Positions 16,974 to 26,582 are shown, counted from the stretch's first letter. The stretch is DNA of 64,000 nt from Natronosalvus hydrolyticus (GCA_025517525.1 JAOPJZ010000002.1:124001-188000); one strand, 5' to 3'. The notes: generated by a model not told the origin, from the letters alone. Translations and numbers: made by a program.

Positions 16974-18455
16974 TTAGTCGCCCTCCAGGGCCTCGAAGTA
17001 GACCGCTCGCTGTTCGTCGGCTGCCGGTGCGGTCAGCAGGGAGACGCCTACCGTCAGGACCAGCCCGAGCCCCATACCCACCAGGCCGGCCGACCAGCCG
17101 GCGTAGGCGGTAGGAACCGCCGTAAAGACGCTCAAAAGGTAAAACAGCTGACTGCCGACGATGCCGACGGTGATGCCTGTGCGCGTGGTTTCTCGCCAGT
17201 AGAGGGCGACGATGACGGGCAGCGCCAGCTGGGCGAAGCCACTGAACGCTGCGTCACCGAGTTCGAACAGCGTCGCCGGATTGTACAGACTCGCGACGAA
17301 CGTCGAGAGCGCGAAGATGACAACGCCAACGCGGGCAATAACGTCTTCACGGCGGGCTGAGAGTGTCGACTCGATGAACGGACGATACAGGTCCCGGGTG
17401 AAATACGACGACCCGGACAGGAGCATCGAGTCGGAGGAAGACATCATCGCCGCCATCGCGCCGGCGATGACGAGGGCGGCAAACCAGGTCGGCGTAAACT
17501 CGGCCAGAATCAGCGGGAGGACGTTCCCGCCGGCTTCGATTTCGGCGACATTGATACCGGTCTCGAGCCCCCGTGCCCACGCGCCGAGCATGAACGCGGG
17601 GACGAACAGTAACAGGCAGAGAATCGGCCAGAGAGCGAACGAGCGTTTGAGTACTTTCTTCGAGCCAGCGGCGAAAAAGCGCTGATTGACCTGTGGGAAC
17701 ATCGCGACACCGAAGCCGATAGTGATCGCTGTCGAGAGCATGAACTGCGGCGAGTAGTAGGCGCTACCCAGCGCGAGATGTTCGCTTGCCGTGGCCTCGA
17801 GGCCGCTCGTGGCGACGCCCGGCCCGCCGACGACGGCGAGCACCCAGAGCAGGGCGACCCAGGTCGTGACGAGCATGAACGCACCCTGGAGCGTGTCCGT
17901 CCAGGCGATGCCGCGAAACCCGGCGAGGACGACGTACAGAATCATAAACAGCGTAATTAACCCGGCTCCGGCGGCGTACGGGACGGCGCCTTCCGTCAGC
18001 GCCTCGAGTGCGGTGCCGGCACCGGCCTGCTGGAGCATGACGTAGGGAAAGAGCCAGACGAGGCTGATTCCGGCGACGATGCCGCGAAGTCGTTTCGAGG
18101 CGAAGCGGTCACCGAGCATTTCGCCGAGGGTGACATACCGGTGTCGTTGCCCGAGTAACCACTGTTTGTAGCCGATAACGTACCAGAGGACGGCGAAGAT
18201 GAGTCCGTCCATCACGCCCATGACGAGAATCCATTCGGGCCCGTAGAGATACGCGAGGTTCGGCCCGGCAAAGAACGTAAACGCCGATAAGAGGGTTGCA
18301 AACGTCGTGAACAGCAAGACGATGGTGCCAACGGTTCGGCTGGCGAGATAGAAATCCTCGGCCGTGCGTTCGGTCAGTCGGTACGCGACGAGGCCGATAA
18401 CCAGCGCCAGCAGTAGGTACCCGACGATGATGGCGAGTTGTATCTCGAGGGTCAT
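16974..18455 (-). CDS. Sodium:solute symporter family (SSF) transporter
   Basis: 493 residues with about 13 membrane helices, the LeuT-fold SSF arrangement. Typical segments: FYLASRTVGTIVLLFTTFATLLSAFTFFAGP in the first helices, the TDTLQGAFMLVTTW segment, and AGAMAAMMSSSDSMLLSGSSYFTRDLYRP with the serine-rich Na+-site helix and its D-S-x-L motif. Closest in flavour to the pantothenate/proline branch; substrate cannot be assigned. It overlaps the small upstream DUF3311-like gene by 4 nt, the usual arrangement for this subgroup, and the pair is probably translated together. Confidence 0.9.
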   Translation of the reverse strand: MTLEIQLAIIVGYLLLALVIGLVAYRLTERTAEDFYLASRTVGTIVLLFTTFATLLSAFTFFAGPNLAYLYGPEWILVMGVMDGLIFAVLWYVIGYKQWLLGQRHRYVTLGEMLGDRFASKRLRGIVAGISLVWLFPYVMLQQAGAGTALEALTEGAVPYAAGAGLITLFMILYVVLAGFRGIAWTDTLQGAFMLVTTWVALLWVLAVVGGPGVATSGLEATASEHLALGSAYYSPQFMLSTAITIGFGVAMFPQVNQRFFAAGSKKVLKRSFALWPILCLLLFVPAFMLGAWARGLETGINVAEIEAGGNVLPLILAEFTPTWFAALVIAGAMAAMMSSSDSMLLSGSSYFTRDLYRPFIESTLSARREDVIARVGVVIFALSTFVASLYNPATLFELGDAAFSGFAQLALPVIVALYWRETTRTGITVGIVGSQLFYLLSVFTAVPTAYAGWSAGLVGMGLGLVLTVGVSLLTAPAADEQRAVYFEALEGD

Positions 18456-18703
18456 CGCTCACCCCCCGGAGGTACGTTGGCCTCGCCCCGTTTGGCCGTA
18501 TCGGGTTCGATACCGACGCCCCAGGCTCGTTGGGCGAACAGCCAGAACAGCCCAGATGCCAGCAGCAGCCAGCCGATATGCCACCAGATCCACAGCGGTA
18601 GTCCCGCGACGATGGTGTCGTTTCCCCAGAGAAACCACGGAATCCCGAGGACACAGAGCGCCGTCGCGCCGAATATCCACCCAAGCCGTTCCAGCCAGTC
18701 CAT
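18452..18703 (-). CDS. DUF3311-like small membrane subunit of the SSF transporter
   Basis: 83 residues with two membrane helices (WIFGATALCVLGIPWFLW and WWHIGWLLLASGLFWLFAQRAWG) joined by a short loop. Small two-helix proteins of the DUF3311 type are encoded directly before SSF permeases in archaea and bacteria and are thought to be accessory subunits. The 4-nt ATGA overlap with the permease supports this. The acidic/polar C-terminal tail has no motif. Confidence 0.8.
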   Translation of the reverse strand: MDWLERLGWIFGATALCVLGIPWFLWGNDTIVAGLPLWIWWHIGWLLLASGLFWLFAQRAWGVGIEPDTAKRGEANVPPGGER

Positions 18704-18877
18704 ACCGTCCTTCGAGACTCCCTGTGGGTAACTGTTTCTATACGAACTATGCTATTGAAGATTTTTCTCCATCATCGGCTTCTGGGCAGTTTACTGCCCG
18801 TATTCGAAAGGTAAAAACACCATTTTACGTAGGGAAAGGGGTATATATGTCGCTGTGTGAACTAAAACAGAGACCGA

Positions 18878-19837
18878 ATGGCGCGTCTGTTTCCGCTTCG
18901 TTCCGAGACGCCCGCGACGGAGGGCCAACCGCGCGTCGTCGACCTCGAGGACGAGGACGCCGACGCCGTGTTTAGCGCGCTCTCCTCGACGACGGCCCGG
19001 AAAATATACACCACGTTGAACAACGAACCGGGTACGCCGAGTGACGTCGCCGACGCTATCGACTCCTCGATTCAGAACGTGCGCTATCACCTCGAGAAAC
19101 TCGAGGACGCGGGCCTCGTGGAGGTCGTCGACACCTGGTACTCCTCGCGGGGCAACGAGATGAGCGTCTATGCGACGGCCGACGGACCACTAATCGTCAC
19201 CAGTGATCAGTCGAAAGCAGCCCAGCTCAAAACCGCGCTCTCGCGGTTTATCGGTGGGGTGGCCGCCCTCGCTGGCGGGAGTTTGCTCGTGCAGTACGGG
19301 TTAAGCGAGTATTTCTCGCCACCAGCGGACGACGCGGCGGCCGCTCCAGCGGGGGCTGACGGTGGGGATATGGCGGCTGAGGGCCAGGACGATGGTGACT
19401 CGAGTGCCGATAGCCCGGAGAGCGAGCCGACCGACGACAGTCCGGAGGCAGAAGAAACGACGACGGACGATTCGACGACGGCGGATGACGACGGCGGTGT
19501 CGGTACGGCGGAGGCTGAGGAGGAGGAGGCGACCGAAGATACCGGTGACGACGGCCTCGAGGCCCAGGATGAACCCGACTCGGTCGAAGATAGCGAAGAA
19601 CCGACGGCCACCGAGGACGCAGGTGATGACGCCGGAACGACGACCGACGACGCCGCATCAGACGGCGATACCTATGTCGTGGAAACGACCGACGACGGCA
19701 ACGTGACTGGTGAGGGTGCTGCAGAAGCCGCCGACGCTATCTTTGCGACGATCCCACCAGGGCTGCTCTTTTTCCTCGGTGGTCTCGTCGTATTGACCGC
19801 GGTGACGGTATACTGGTACTGGTCAACGACGTACTGA
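18878..19837 (+). CDS. Winged-helix protein with acidic linker and C-terminal membrane anchor
   Basis: 319 residues. An N-terminal ArsR/TrmB-like winged helix (residues 28-110: FSALSSTTARKIYTTL, PSDVADAIDSSIQNVRYHLEKLEDAGLVE, then a wing) is followed by a hydrophobic stretch near 125-140, an approximately 140-residue linker almost wholly of Asp, Glu, Thr, Ser and Ala, and a C-terminal membrane helix (GLLFFLGGLVVLTAVTVYWYW). The layout suggests a membrane-tethered transcription regulator that could sense envelope state; this is inference. TATATAT at 18842-18848 lies about 30 nt before the ATG. Confidence 0.78.
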   Translation: MARLFPLRSETPATEGQPRVVDLEDEDADAVFSALSSTTARKIYTTLNNEPGTPSDVADAIDSSIQNVRYHLEKLEDAGLVEVVDTWYSSRGNEMSVYATADGPLIVTSDQSKAAQLKTALSRFIGGVAALAGGSLLVQYGLSEYFSPPADDAAAAPAGADGGDMAAEGQDDGDSSADSPESEPTDDSPEAEETTTDDSTTADDDGGVGTAEAEEEEATEDTGDDGLEAQDEPDSVEDSEEPTATEDAGDDAGTTTDDAASDGDTYVVETTDDGNVTGEGAAEAADAIFATIPPGLLFFLGGLVVLTAVTVYWYWSTTY

Positions 19838-19970
19838 TTCGGAACGGTCGGGGAAATCCTCGAGTAGGTCACGAGTGAACGGCGAGTCACTCCCGATTAA
19901 GCCATGATTTAGACCAGCCAGCCAGCAACACCATCGCACGAGTACTCGTCAGCGATGGTTCTCGAGCGCC

Positions 19971-21077
19971 TCACAGCACGACCGAAGCGAACACGATGGC
20001 ATTGTAGAGGCCGTGGATGATCGCCGGCACGAAGAGATTCCCGGTGCGCAAGTACACCGTTCCCAGGACGAGCGAGAGCCCGAAGACGACGGCGAGACTC
20101 GCCAACACTGCCCCGAACGCCGCTCCACTAAGCGCATAGGCGACGTAGTGAACGCCGGCGAAAATCACGCTCGAGACGAGGAGTGCGCCTACCGGGGAGA
20201 ACACGTCGTACATCGATTTCTGGACGACGTTCCGGTAGAACAGTTCTTCGAACGGACCGACGATGAGTATCGAGGCGGGGATCACCACGTACAGCAGTTG
20301 GGGATTCTGGGCGACGTCCTGGGTGGCCGTGTGTTCTGCCCCTTCGACGCCACTTGAGGTAAACAGGTACGAGATGGCGATGTTCGCCAGAAAGATGAGG
20401 ACGATGCCGCCAGCGATCCAGCCGATTTCTCGGAGCGTCGGACGTCGAAGGTCGAAAAACGACCAGTCGCGACCGGTGGCGTACACGTAACCGACGGCGA
20501 TACCGCCCGTGGCGACGGCGAACCCGATCTGATTGGCGATTCGAAGCTGATTCCCCGACAGGTCACCCCAGATTCCGCGGCCGAACTGGATGAACAGCAC
20601 GCCAACGAACGCCGCCATAAGCCAGGCGACCACAGCGACGGCCGACAACTGTGTCGTGAGCGTCAGTTGCTGACCGAGGTCGGTTAGCGTTATTTCACCA
20701 TACTCTGCAACAGCGATACCGATTGCCACACCGCCCGTGATGAAGGCGACGAAGACGCTCGGAAGGGTGACACCGGCCAGGCTCACGGTGGCCGTAATTC
20801 CCTGGTTGAGCGCGAAGCCGGCGAGGGCGACGACGGCAAAACTGGCGAGCGCTCCCACCAGGCTGTAACGTCGCTCGAGCCAGTCGTACCGACGGCCGGC
20901 GAAGACGGCCACGGCCAGAAGCGAGCAGACGAGGCCGACCTGCACCGCCGGGTCGTCGACACCCTGTCGCAGCGGGACGGCCATCCCGGCCATCGCGATT
21001 GCGGCCAGCGCCAGTCCGATGCCGGCTACGGTCTCGCGCTCCGAACGGGTACGTTCGTCCCGTGCGGTTTCGTTCAT
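19971..21077 (-). CDS. CPBP-family intramembrane metalloprotease
   Basis: 368 residues, about nine membrane helices. The CPBP/Rce1-like catalytic motifs are visible in the C-terminal third: GPFEELFYRNVVQ (EExxxR motif) and FAGVHYVAYAL (FxxxH motif), with a later polar helix (LFVPAIIHGLYNA) giving the third conserved His/Asn. Members process prenylated or secreted peptides or act in bacteriocin immunity; the substrate here is unknown. N-terminus is polar (MNETARDERTRSERE). Stands alone, in tandem with pgi. Confidence 0.87.
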   Translation of the reverse strand: MNETARDERTRSERETVAGIGLALAAIAMAGMAVPLRQGVDDPAVQVGLVCSLLAVAVFAGRRYDWLERRYSLVGALASFAVVALAGFALNQGITATVSLAGVTLPSVFVAFITGGVAIGIAVAEYGEITLTDLGQQLTLTTQLSAVAVVAWLMAAFVGVLFIQFGRGIWGDLSGNQLRIANQIGFAVATGGIAVGYVYATGRDWSFFDLRRPTLREIGWIAGGIVLIFLANIAISYLFTSSGVEGAEHTATQDVAQNPQLLYVVIPASILIVGPFEELFYRNVVQKSMYDVFSPVGALLVSSVIFAGVHYVAYALSGAAFGAVLASLAVVFGLSLVLGTVYLRTGNLFVPAIIHGLYNAIVFASVVL

Positions 21078-21121
21078 ACCAAATCGTACGACTCGAGCGG
21101 CTTAGATGTGCTGTAATCCGA

Positions 21122-22426
21122 TCACCGCTCGATGCGAAGCGTCTCTTTCTCCGCTACGGCTTCGGCTTCCTCGAAGTCGCCACCACCGAGCAGCCCGCGG
21201 GTCGCCTTCTTCGCCCATTCGACGGCCGGCTGGTTGAACGCGTTGACGCCGTACAGTTCGCCCGCGAGGACGCAGGCGGCTTCCATACCGTACAGGAGCC
21301 CACCGATTTCGTAGGCGTCGACGCGATCGAGTTCGACGCGGACGTTGGGTCGACCGGCCGCTGCGAGGCTCGCTTCGGTCGCTTCGAACTCGGCCTCGAG
21401 TAGGCCGCCGAGAGTAGCGTTACCGAGGTACGATAGCGCCTCGACGTCAGTGTCGGGAATCGGACGGTTCGGGCGGTTTCGCGGCGTGACGAACGTGACG
21501 AGTTTGTCGCGGGGGCCGGCACGGTAGAGCTGTAACTGCGAGTGCTGGTCGGTGACGCCGAGGGCGCGAACGGGCGTCTGCCCGAGGTCGTCTTTACCCA
21601 GGCTCTCGGCCCACAGCTGGGCGAACCACTCGGCGTAGGTTTCGAGCGATTCGGCGTACGGCATCATCGCGTTCATCGAGACGCCACGGGCGTCGAGTGC
21701 GTACGTCGTCGCGCCGTAGGCGTAAGCGGGACACGAAAACAGCGAGCCGGTCAGGGTGTCGGCTTCGGCTCGAGCGCCGGCCAGAAGCGCCTCGAGGTCG
21801 TTACCACAGACGGCGGCGGCGACCATACCGACGGCCGAGAGTGCCGAAAAGCGGCCGGGAACGCCGTCGGGGACTGTGACGGCCGGGAGGTCGTGGCGCG
21901 CCGCCAGCTCAATGAGCGGTCCGCTGTCGCCGGTCGTCACGACGGTTCGGTCGGTCCAATCGACGCCGGCAGCGTCGAAGGCGTCACGGACGACGAGGAA
22001 GTTCGCCAGCGTCTCGGCGGTCGTTCCGGAGCGGGAGACGACGTTGATCGCCGTTCGCTCGAGATCGAGCCCCTCGAGGCGCTGGTTCACCCACGCCGGG
22101 TCGACGTTGTCGAGGTACAGCGTTTCGGTGCCGTCGCCGGCGTCTGCGAGAGCGTCCGTGATCGTCGCGGCACCGAGCGCGCTGCCGCCGATACCGATGG
22201 TGATGAGCGTGTCGGCGTCGACGACGGGATCCACGGCGCTCCTGATGGTCTCGGGATCGGTCGTGTTGGGGAGGTTCAACGCGGCGTACCCGTGTTCGTC
22301 GTTCGCCCGCCCCATCTCGATTCGCTCGTGGGCGACGGCGACCTGTTCGTCGAGTGCCTCGAGCGCGTCTCTCGAGAGGCCCGGCGAGGCGACCGACGAC
22401 AGCGCGTTGCCGATGTCTACGTCCAT
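21122..22426 (-). CDS. pgi: Glucose-6-phosphate isomerase
   Basis: 434 residues from ATG 22426 (MDVDIGNALSS); an in-frame start five codons upstream is less likely. Interconverts glucose 6-phosphate and fructose 6-phosphate. Family motifs: IGIGGSALGAATITDAL near residue 88, VVSRSGTTAETLANFLV (sugar-phosphate loop), and the C-terminal GVNAFNQPAVEWAKKA region with the catalytic lysine. Length fits the short archaeal form of classical PGI. Monocistronic. Confidence 0.95.
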   Translation of the reverse strand: MDVDIGNALSSVASPGLSRDALEALDEQVAVAHERIEMGRANDEHGYAALNLPNTTDPETIRSAVDPVVDADTLITIGIGGSALGAATITDALADAGDGTETLYLDNVDPAWVNQRLEGLDLERTAINVVSRSGTTAETLANFLVVRDAFDAAGVDWTDRTVVTTGDSGPLIELAARHDLPAVTVPDGVPGRFSALSAVGMVAAAVCGNDLEALLAGARAEADTLTGSLFSCPAYAYGATTYALDARGVSMNAMMPYAESLETYAEWFAQLWAESLGKDDLGQTPVRALGVTDQHSQLQLYRAGPRDKLVTFVTPRNRPNRPIPDTDVEALSYLGNATLGGLLEAEFEATEASLAAAGRPNVRVELDRVDAYEIGGLLYGMEAACVLAGELYGVNAFNQPAVEWAKKATRGLLGGGDFEEAEAVAEKETLRIER

Positions 22427-22491
22427 ACTGAGAGCACGCACAGCTGTGAGTAAAGTCGTTGCGTCACGTCATTGTCGAAATAGCGTGCTCG

Positions 22492-22583
22492 AGGGGAGTT
22501 GACACCGAGTGCTCGAGGGTGTGTGATCACGGGTCGCTCAGGGGAGTTGACACCGCTCGCTCAGGGGTGTCGTCACCACGCTC
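22492..22583. repeat. Imperfect tandem repeat upstream of a membrane protein gene
   Basis: AGGGGAGTTGACACCG occurs at 22492-22507 and again at 22540-22555 (period 48), each followed by a related GCTC(A/G)AGGGTGT-like segment; a third partial unit follows to about 22583. It lies in the promoter region between divergent pgi and the 22634 gene and could be a multi-site operator or simple duplication. Confidence 0.55.
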
Positions 22584-22633
22584 TCGAGTGTGTCATCGCA
22601 TTCCTTATTCGCCCGCAGGCCAACGTTCGAGTA

Positions 22634-23185
22634 ATGAGCGAGACGGGCGACACCGCCGACGGGACGGCCGAGGGCGAGGATGGTCGGAGCTATCGTGGCG
22701 TGCTCGGGACGTTTCCGTACGCGTTTCGGCAGAGCCGGTCACGGCTGTTTAGAGCCTACGCTATCGTCGGCGGGCTCGCGGCAGTGCTCGTCACCATCGC
22801 GTTCATCCTGGCGGTCATCGTGATTATCGGCGCGACAGCCGATACGACGGCGACCCTGGCGCTCTCTCGGTCGTTCGTCGTCTTTCTGGGTATCCTCGTC
22901 GTCGTCCCGATTCTCGCGCCGGTGTTGTTCGTCGCGCGTCGCCACCGCCGGAAGACGGGGGACGACGTGCGGTACGACCGACGGCTTGCCGCGACGGGAT
23001 TTCTGTTTCTCGCCTCGCTGTACCTTGGATTGATTCCGACGGTGCCGGCCGAGCACCAGTCCGAGGTGGATGGCATGTTCGGGCCGGTGATTACGTTCCT
23101 CTACGAGCTTCCGGCGACGGTCGGTCTCGCGTTCCCCATCCTTGCCGCCGTGCTCATCTACGTCGTCCATCGCCAGTCCCGGTGA
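22634..23185 (+). CDS. Four-helix membrane protein of unknown function
   Basis: 183 residues from ATG 22634 (MSETGDTADG); the open frame runs further upstream but has no good earlier start and crosses repeated DNA. After an acidic N-terminus there are four hydrophobic helices (IVGGLAAVLVTIAFILAVIVIIG; SFVVFLGILVVVPILAPVLFV; FLFLASLYLGLIPTV; LAFPILAAVLIYVVH). Probably a conserved haloarchaeal membrane protein; no motif allows a function call. Confidence 0.65.
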   Translation: MSETGDTADGTAEGEDGRSYRGVLGTFPYAFRQSRSRLFRAYAIVGGLAAVLVTIAFILAVIVIIGATADTTATLALSRSFVVFLGILVVVPILAPVLFVARRHRRKTGDDVRYDRRLAATGFLFLASLYLGLIPTVPAEHQSEVDGMFGPVITFLYELPATVGLAFPILAAVLIYVVHRQSR

Positions 23186-23264
23186 TCACGCTCGAGGCTG
23201 AATTCGACCTCGGGCCCGAACGCGAGTCGAAACCCCGAAAGCCACGGCGCGCGTTCGTCTCCGT

Positions 23265-23738
23265 ATGACTGAAAAAACTGGGACGTTCGTCGTCACGCAC
23301 GCTGAGGCCGACTCCGTCGTCGTCCAAGACGTCGATTCCGCACAGGTGCACACGCTCACCGGAAACGACGGCCTCGAGGTCAACGACGTGCTCGAGGGAA
23401 CGCTGGCTCCGGAACCGCCCCTCGAGGTGTCCTGGACGCTCATCGACGTCGAGGACCGGCGCAGCGTCGAACTGGTCGACAGCGACCTCGAGCCAACCCA
23501 GCACTCGAAATCGCTCGCAGCCGACGCCGAGGTAGGCGAGTTGTGCCAACACGAGCGCGCCGGGCGCGGCGAAATTCACGTGTTTCGCGTGCCCGGCGAC
23601 CGCGTCGAGGACGCCGCTCGAGACGTGCTCGAGGACGACGAAACGATCGCGCGGGCGGCGCGACTCGAGGCCGTTCGCGTCGAGGTGAGACGTGATGCCG
23701 ACGCCGGCGTGCTGAGCGTTCGATACCTCCCGTCGTGA
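23265..23738 (+). CDS. DUF5812 family protein
   Basis: 157-residue soluble acidic protein starting MTEKTGTFVVTHAEADSVVVQDV. The N-terminal half is a small beta-barrel-like region (VHTLTGNDGLEVNDVLEGTL), the C-terminal half a ferredoxin-like segment (GEIHVFRVPGDRVEDAARDVLEDDETIA). This matches the haloarchaeal DUF5812 family, whose role is unknown. No operon partner. Confidence 0.7.
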   Translation: MTEKTGTFVVTHAEADSVVVQDVDSAQVHTLTGNDGLEVNDVLEGTLAPEPPLEVSWTLIDVEDRRSVELVDSDLEPTQHSKSLAADAEVGELCQHERAGRGEIHVFRVPGDRVEDAARDVLEDDETIARAARLEAVRVEVRRDADAGVLSVRYLPS

Positions 23739-23843
23739 ACCGGGCCTCGAGTGTGTTTTGCCACCGTCTTGGTCCATCTCGAGTACCGAACGACACCGCT
23801 TCTCACGCCAATGTTGGGTCGAAAGGAGGGCTTTTGACCCCCC

Positions 23844-23960
23844 ATGGCTTACGCATGGACCAATGTCGAGTATGCAACTCCCCCCAGCACCCGCTGCTGG
23901 CTGGAACTACCGCTCCGTTTTCCGGTCCAACGACCTGTTTTTACGGGTGATCGCACGTGA
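23844..23960 (+). other. 38-codon upstream ORF overlapping the purU start
   Basis: ATG at 23844 opens a 38-residue frame ending at TGA 23958-23960, which overlaps the GTG start of purU as GTGA. The peptide (MAYAWTNVEYATPPS..., ending FTGDRT) is aromatic-rich and unlike any family I know. Overlap geometry would suit translational coupling or a leader peptide, but codon usage is not convincing. Low confidence. Confidence 0.25.
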
Positions 23961-24904
23961 CGACTGAGATAACCGAAATTACCGTCGTAGGAGACGACGA
24001 TACCGGGCTGATCGCTCGCGTCACGACGCTGTTGTTCGAACGCGGCTGTAACATCGAAGACCTCGATCAGGCCGTCCGGGATGGCGTGTTTCGGATGTAT
24101 CTCGCCGTCGACACCGCAGAGATGGTCTGTACGGAGGCGAAACTTCGCAACGACCTTGAGGCACTCGGGGACGACCTCGGGCTGGACGTTCAGGTTCGCT
24201 TCCCGGCCGATCGGGACAACCAGCAAATCGCCGTCCTGGTCACCAAAGAGAGCCACTGCCTTGAGGCGCTGTTCGAGGCGTGGGCGAACGACACGCTTGG
24301 GGCAGACATCAGCGTCGTCATCGGAAATCACGACGACCTGGAACCGCTGGCGTCTCACTACGACGTTCCGTTTCACGACATCGGCAACGAGAACGGAGCC
24401 CAGAACGAGGACCAACTGCTCGAGTTGCTGGCAGAGTACGACGCCGACCTGATCGTGCTGGCTCGTTATATGCGGATTCTGAGCCCGAACGTGGTATTTC
24501 GCTACGAGGATCGGATTATCAACGTCCATCCGTCCCTCCTGCCGGCGTTCCCCGGTGCGGAAGCCTATCGCCAGGCTATCGAAGAAGGCGTTCGCGTCGC
24601 CGGCGTAACGGCCCACTACGTGACCACCGACCTCGATCAGGGGCCGGTCATCACCCAGCGCGCGTTCGACGTCCCCGACGACGCCGACCGCGAGACGATG
24701 AAAGAACGTGGACAACCGCTCGAGGCCGACGCCTTGCTCGAAGCCGTTCGCCTCCACCTCAACGGCGATGTGTCGGTTCACCGCGGTCGAACGACGGTCC
24801 GTGAGAACGGTGACGCCTACCAGCTGGGGCTGCCGACGGAGGTCGACGAGGTCAATCCCGACCGGCCGGTCGACGGTATCACGAAGGCACTGACGGACGA
24901 CTGA
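23957..24904 (+). CDS. purU: Formyltetrahydrofolate deformylase
   Basis: 315 residues from a GTG start. An N-terminal ACT domain (EITVVGDDDTGLIARVTTLLFERGCNIEDLDQ) senses an amino acid or related effector; the C-terminal formyltransferase-fold domain has ARYMRILSP, the catalytic IINVHPSLLPAFPGAEAY with the HPSLLP motif, and VTAHYVTTDLDQGPVI with the catalytic Asp. It releases formate from 10-formyl-THF and feeds purine synthesis or C1 balance. Members of this group in haloarchaea end, as here, with a short extension after the transferase domain. Confidence 0.93.
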   Translation: MTTEITEITVVGDDDTGLIARVTTLLFERGCNIEDLDQAVRDGVFRMYLAVDTAEMVCTEAKLRNDLEALGDDLGLDVQVRFPADRDNQQIAVLVTKESHCLEALFEAWANDTLGADISVVIGNHDDLEPLASHYDVPFHDIGNENGAQNEDQLLELLAEYDADLIVLARYMRILSPNVVFRYEDRIINVHPSLLPAFPGAEAYRQAIEEGVRVAGVTAHYVTTDLDQGPVITQRAFDVPDDADRETMKERGQPLEADALLEAVRLHLNGDVSVHRGRTTVRENGDAYQLGLPTEVDEVNPDRPVDGITKALTDD

Positions 24905-25009
24905 TAAAAAAGAGTGTGGCCATTACCGCTGGTAGTGTCTCTCTCCAGGCGGCCGATATCGCCACAACAGGTTCCTTCAAGTGTGTTACTCACTTGCATT
25001 CGTGTAGAC

Positions 25010-25183
25010 ATGGGTGAGTTGCGAGCCGACGGCGAGGGTGAATCGTCACGGTCGTGTCCGGTCTGTGGAACGGCTATCACTGATTCCCACCAGCGACGGG
25101 TCGTGAGTTGTATCGAGGACGGGCAGGCTACACATACACACTTCTGTTCGACCGACTGTCTCGAGGATTCCCTCGAGTCGTAA
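25010..25183 (+). CDS. Small zinc-finger protein (TRASH/MYM-like)
   Basis: 57 residues from ATG 25010. Zinc ligands are evident as CPVCGTAI and HTHFCSTDC: a CxxC pair, then about 25 residues, then FCSxxC, the layout of TRASH/MYM-type fingers. Such micro-proteins are abundant in haloarchaea (DUF7576-like, by memory) with unknown roles. The upstream in-frame part back to 24914 has no protein-like character and was excluded. Confidence 0.7.
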   Translation: MGELRADGEGESSRSCPVCGTAITDSHQRRVVSCIEDGQATHTHFCSTDCLEDSLES

Positions 25184-25279
25184 TCATTACTATTGTTATT
25201 GTAGTACTGTGTGGATCCTCGATATCCGAGGGACGCTCGCTTCGTCGCTTATAAACCCACGCCGCACCAATAGCCGGTA

Positions 25280-25903
25280 ATGGATTCCTTCGATACGCGT
25301 CCTGACCGTGACGCGGAGGTCGTGCTCGTTGGCCGCTCCAACGTCGGCAAGTCGACGTTGATGCGCGAAATCACGGGCCACCGATTCGACACCGGGGGAA
25401 AACCCGGCGTCACTCGCTCGCCCAATCACTACGACTGGACGGCCCAGGATTTCGTCATCACGGACCTGCCGGGATTCGGCTTCATGAGCGGCGTCGAGGG
25501 CGACCGCCGCGAGCAGATCAAGACGGCTATCGTCCAGTATCTCGAGACCCACGCCGACAAGATCCTGGTGGGCGTGCTCGTCCTCGATGGCAAGAGTGCC
25601 GTGGACATCATCGATCGCCACTCAGGCCCGGACGAGATTCCCTACGACGTCGAGATGTATCACTTCCTTCGCGACCTGGACATCCCGACGGTCGTCGCGG
25701 TGAACAAGATGGACAAAGTCGACGACAGGGACGAGCGACTGGACGATCTCTGTGATCGACTCGGATTGCTGCCGCCGTGGAAGCAGTGGCAGGATACGAT
25801 TGCGCCGATCAAAGCGAAAAACGGGCAGATCGACGCGCTGAACGAAGCGGTCAGGACCCACCTTCACGAACAGCAACGCGACGACCTGTTCCAGTTCTTC
25901 TGA
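25280..25903 (+). CDS. engB: EngB-type GTP-binding protein
   Basis: 207-residue TrmE-Era-EngA-EngB-Septin class GTPase. G1 is [10 protein letters not shown]3 is DLPGFGF, G4 is NKMD. EngB/YihA proteins act in large ribosomal subunit assembly in bacteria; archaeal versions are assumed to do likewise. The C-terminal part ([29 protein letters not shown]) covers the G5 region. Normal length, single gene, start at the first ATG directly before the G1 strand. Confidence 0.93.
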   Translation: MDSFDTRPDRDAEVVLVGRSNVGKSTLMREITGHRFDTGGKPGVTRSPNHYDWTAQDFVITDLPGFGFMSGVEGDRREQIKTAIVQYLETHADKILVGVLVLDGKSAVDIIDRHSGPDEIPYDVEMYHFLRDLDIPTVVAVNKMDKVDDRDERLDDLCDRLGLLPPWKQWQDTIAPIKAKNGQIDALNEAVRTHLHEQQRDDLFQFF

Positions 25904-26027
25904 GGCGCGTTTCGCCACGTTCCGAAATATCGTCGATTTCTGTGGTGTGTTTCGTACTCTACGGTGTGCTTCGTACTGGTTGCAGTGTTCCAACGGAGTC
26001 GCCTCGAGCGGTTGCCGAAGAACGAAT

Positions 26028-26501
26028 TCACCCGGGTAGTGACTTCTCCATCCACAGACACTCGAGGGTCACGCCGCCGGTCGACTCGTGGTCGACCCAC
26101 TCGCCGGACGTCCAGCCGTGACGCTCGTAGAACTCGACGGCGTTTTTCGACGCCAGCAGCGACAGGTCCTCGAGACCGGCATCGAGCGCAGTCCGCTCGA
26201 GGTGCTCGAGTATCGTCGTGCCGACACCATCTCGTGCGTGATCCGGATGGACGTAGACGGCCCTGATCTCGGCGGCATCGAGGGCGAGGTGGCCGAATCC
26301 GACGACGTCGTCATCCCGTGTCGCAACGACGAAGTGAGCCGTTTCCTCCTCGACGGGGTAGCCAGACGGATCTTTTTTCGCTGCCCAGGCCTCGATTTGC
26401 TCGTCGTCGTAGGCGCTCGAGCCCAGTTCGCGGATGGCGGCGACGTGGACGGCGACTAGCGCCTCGCCATCGGTTGGCTGGGCGGGGCGAACGGTTACCA
26501 T
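26028..26501 (-). CDS. GNAT-family N-acetyltransferase
   Basis: 157 residues with the GNAT fold: VRPAQPTDGEALVAVHVAAI at the start, beta-strand FVVATRDDDVVGFGHLAL, the acetyl-CoA loop AEIRAVYVHPDHARDGVGTTILEHLE (Q/RxxGxG/A form), and the C-terminal SLLASKNAVEFYERHGW typical of this family. Acetyl acceptor unknown. Monocistronic. Confidence 0.92.
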   Translation of the reverse strand: MVTVRPAQPTDGEALVAVHVAAIRELGSSAYDDEQIEAWAAKKDPSGYPVEEETAHFVVATRDDDVVGFGHLALDAAEIRAVYVHPDHARDGVGTTILEHLERTALDAGLEDLSLLASKNAVEFYERHGWTSGEWVDHESTGGVTLECLWMEKSLPG

Positions 26502-26582
26502 GTGGGTGGCAACGCGCTCGAGAAAGTGAACACTGTCGGTCGGGCAGATCGATCTGTCGCTGCGAGCGTACGGGTGTCTTCA

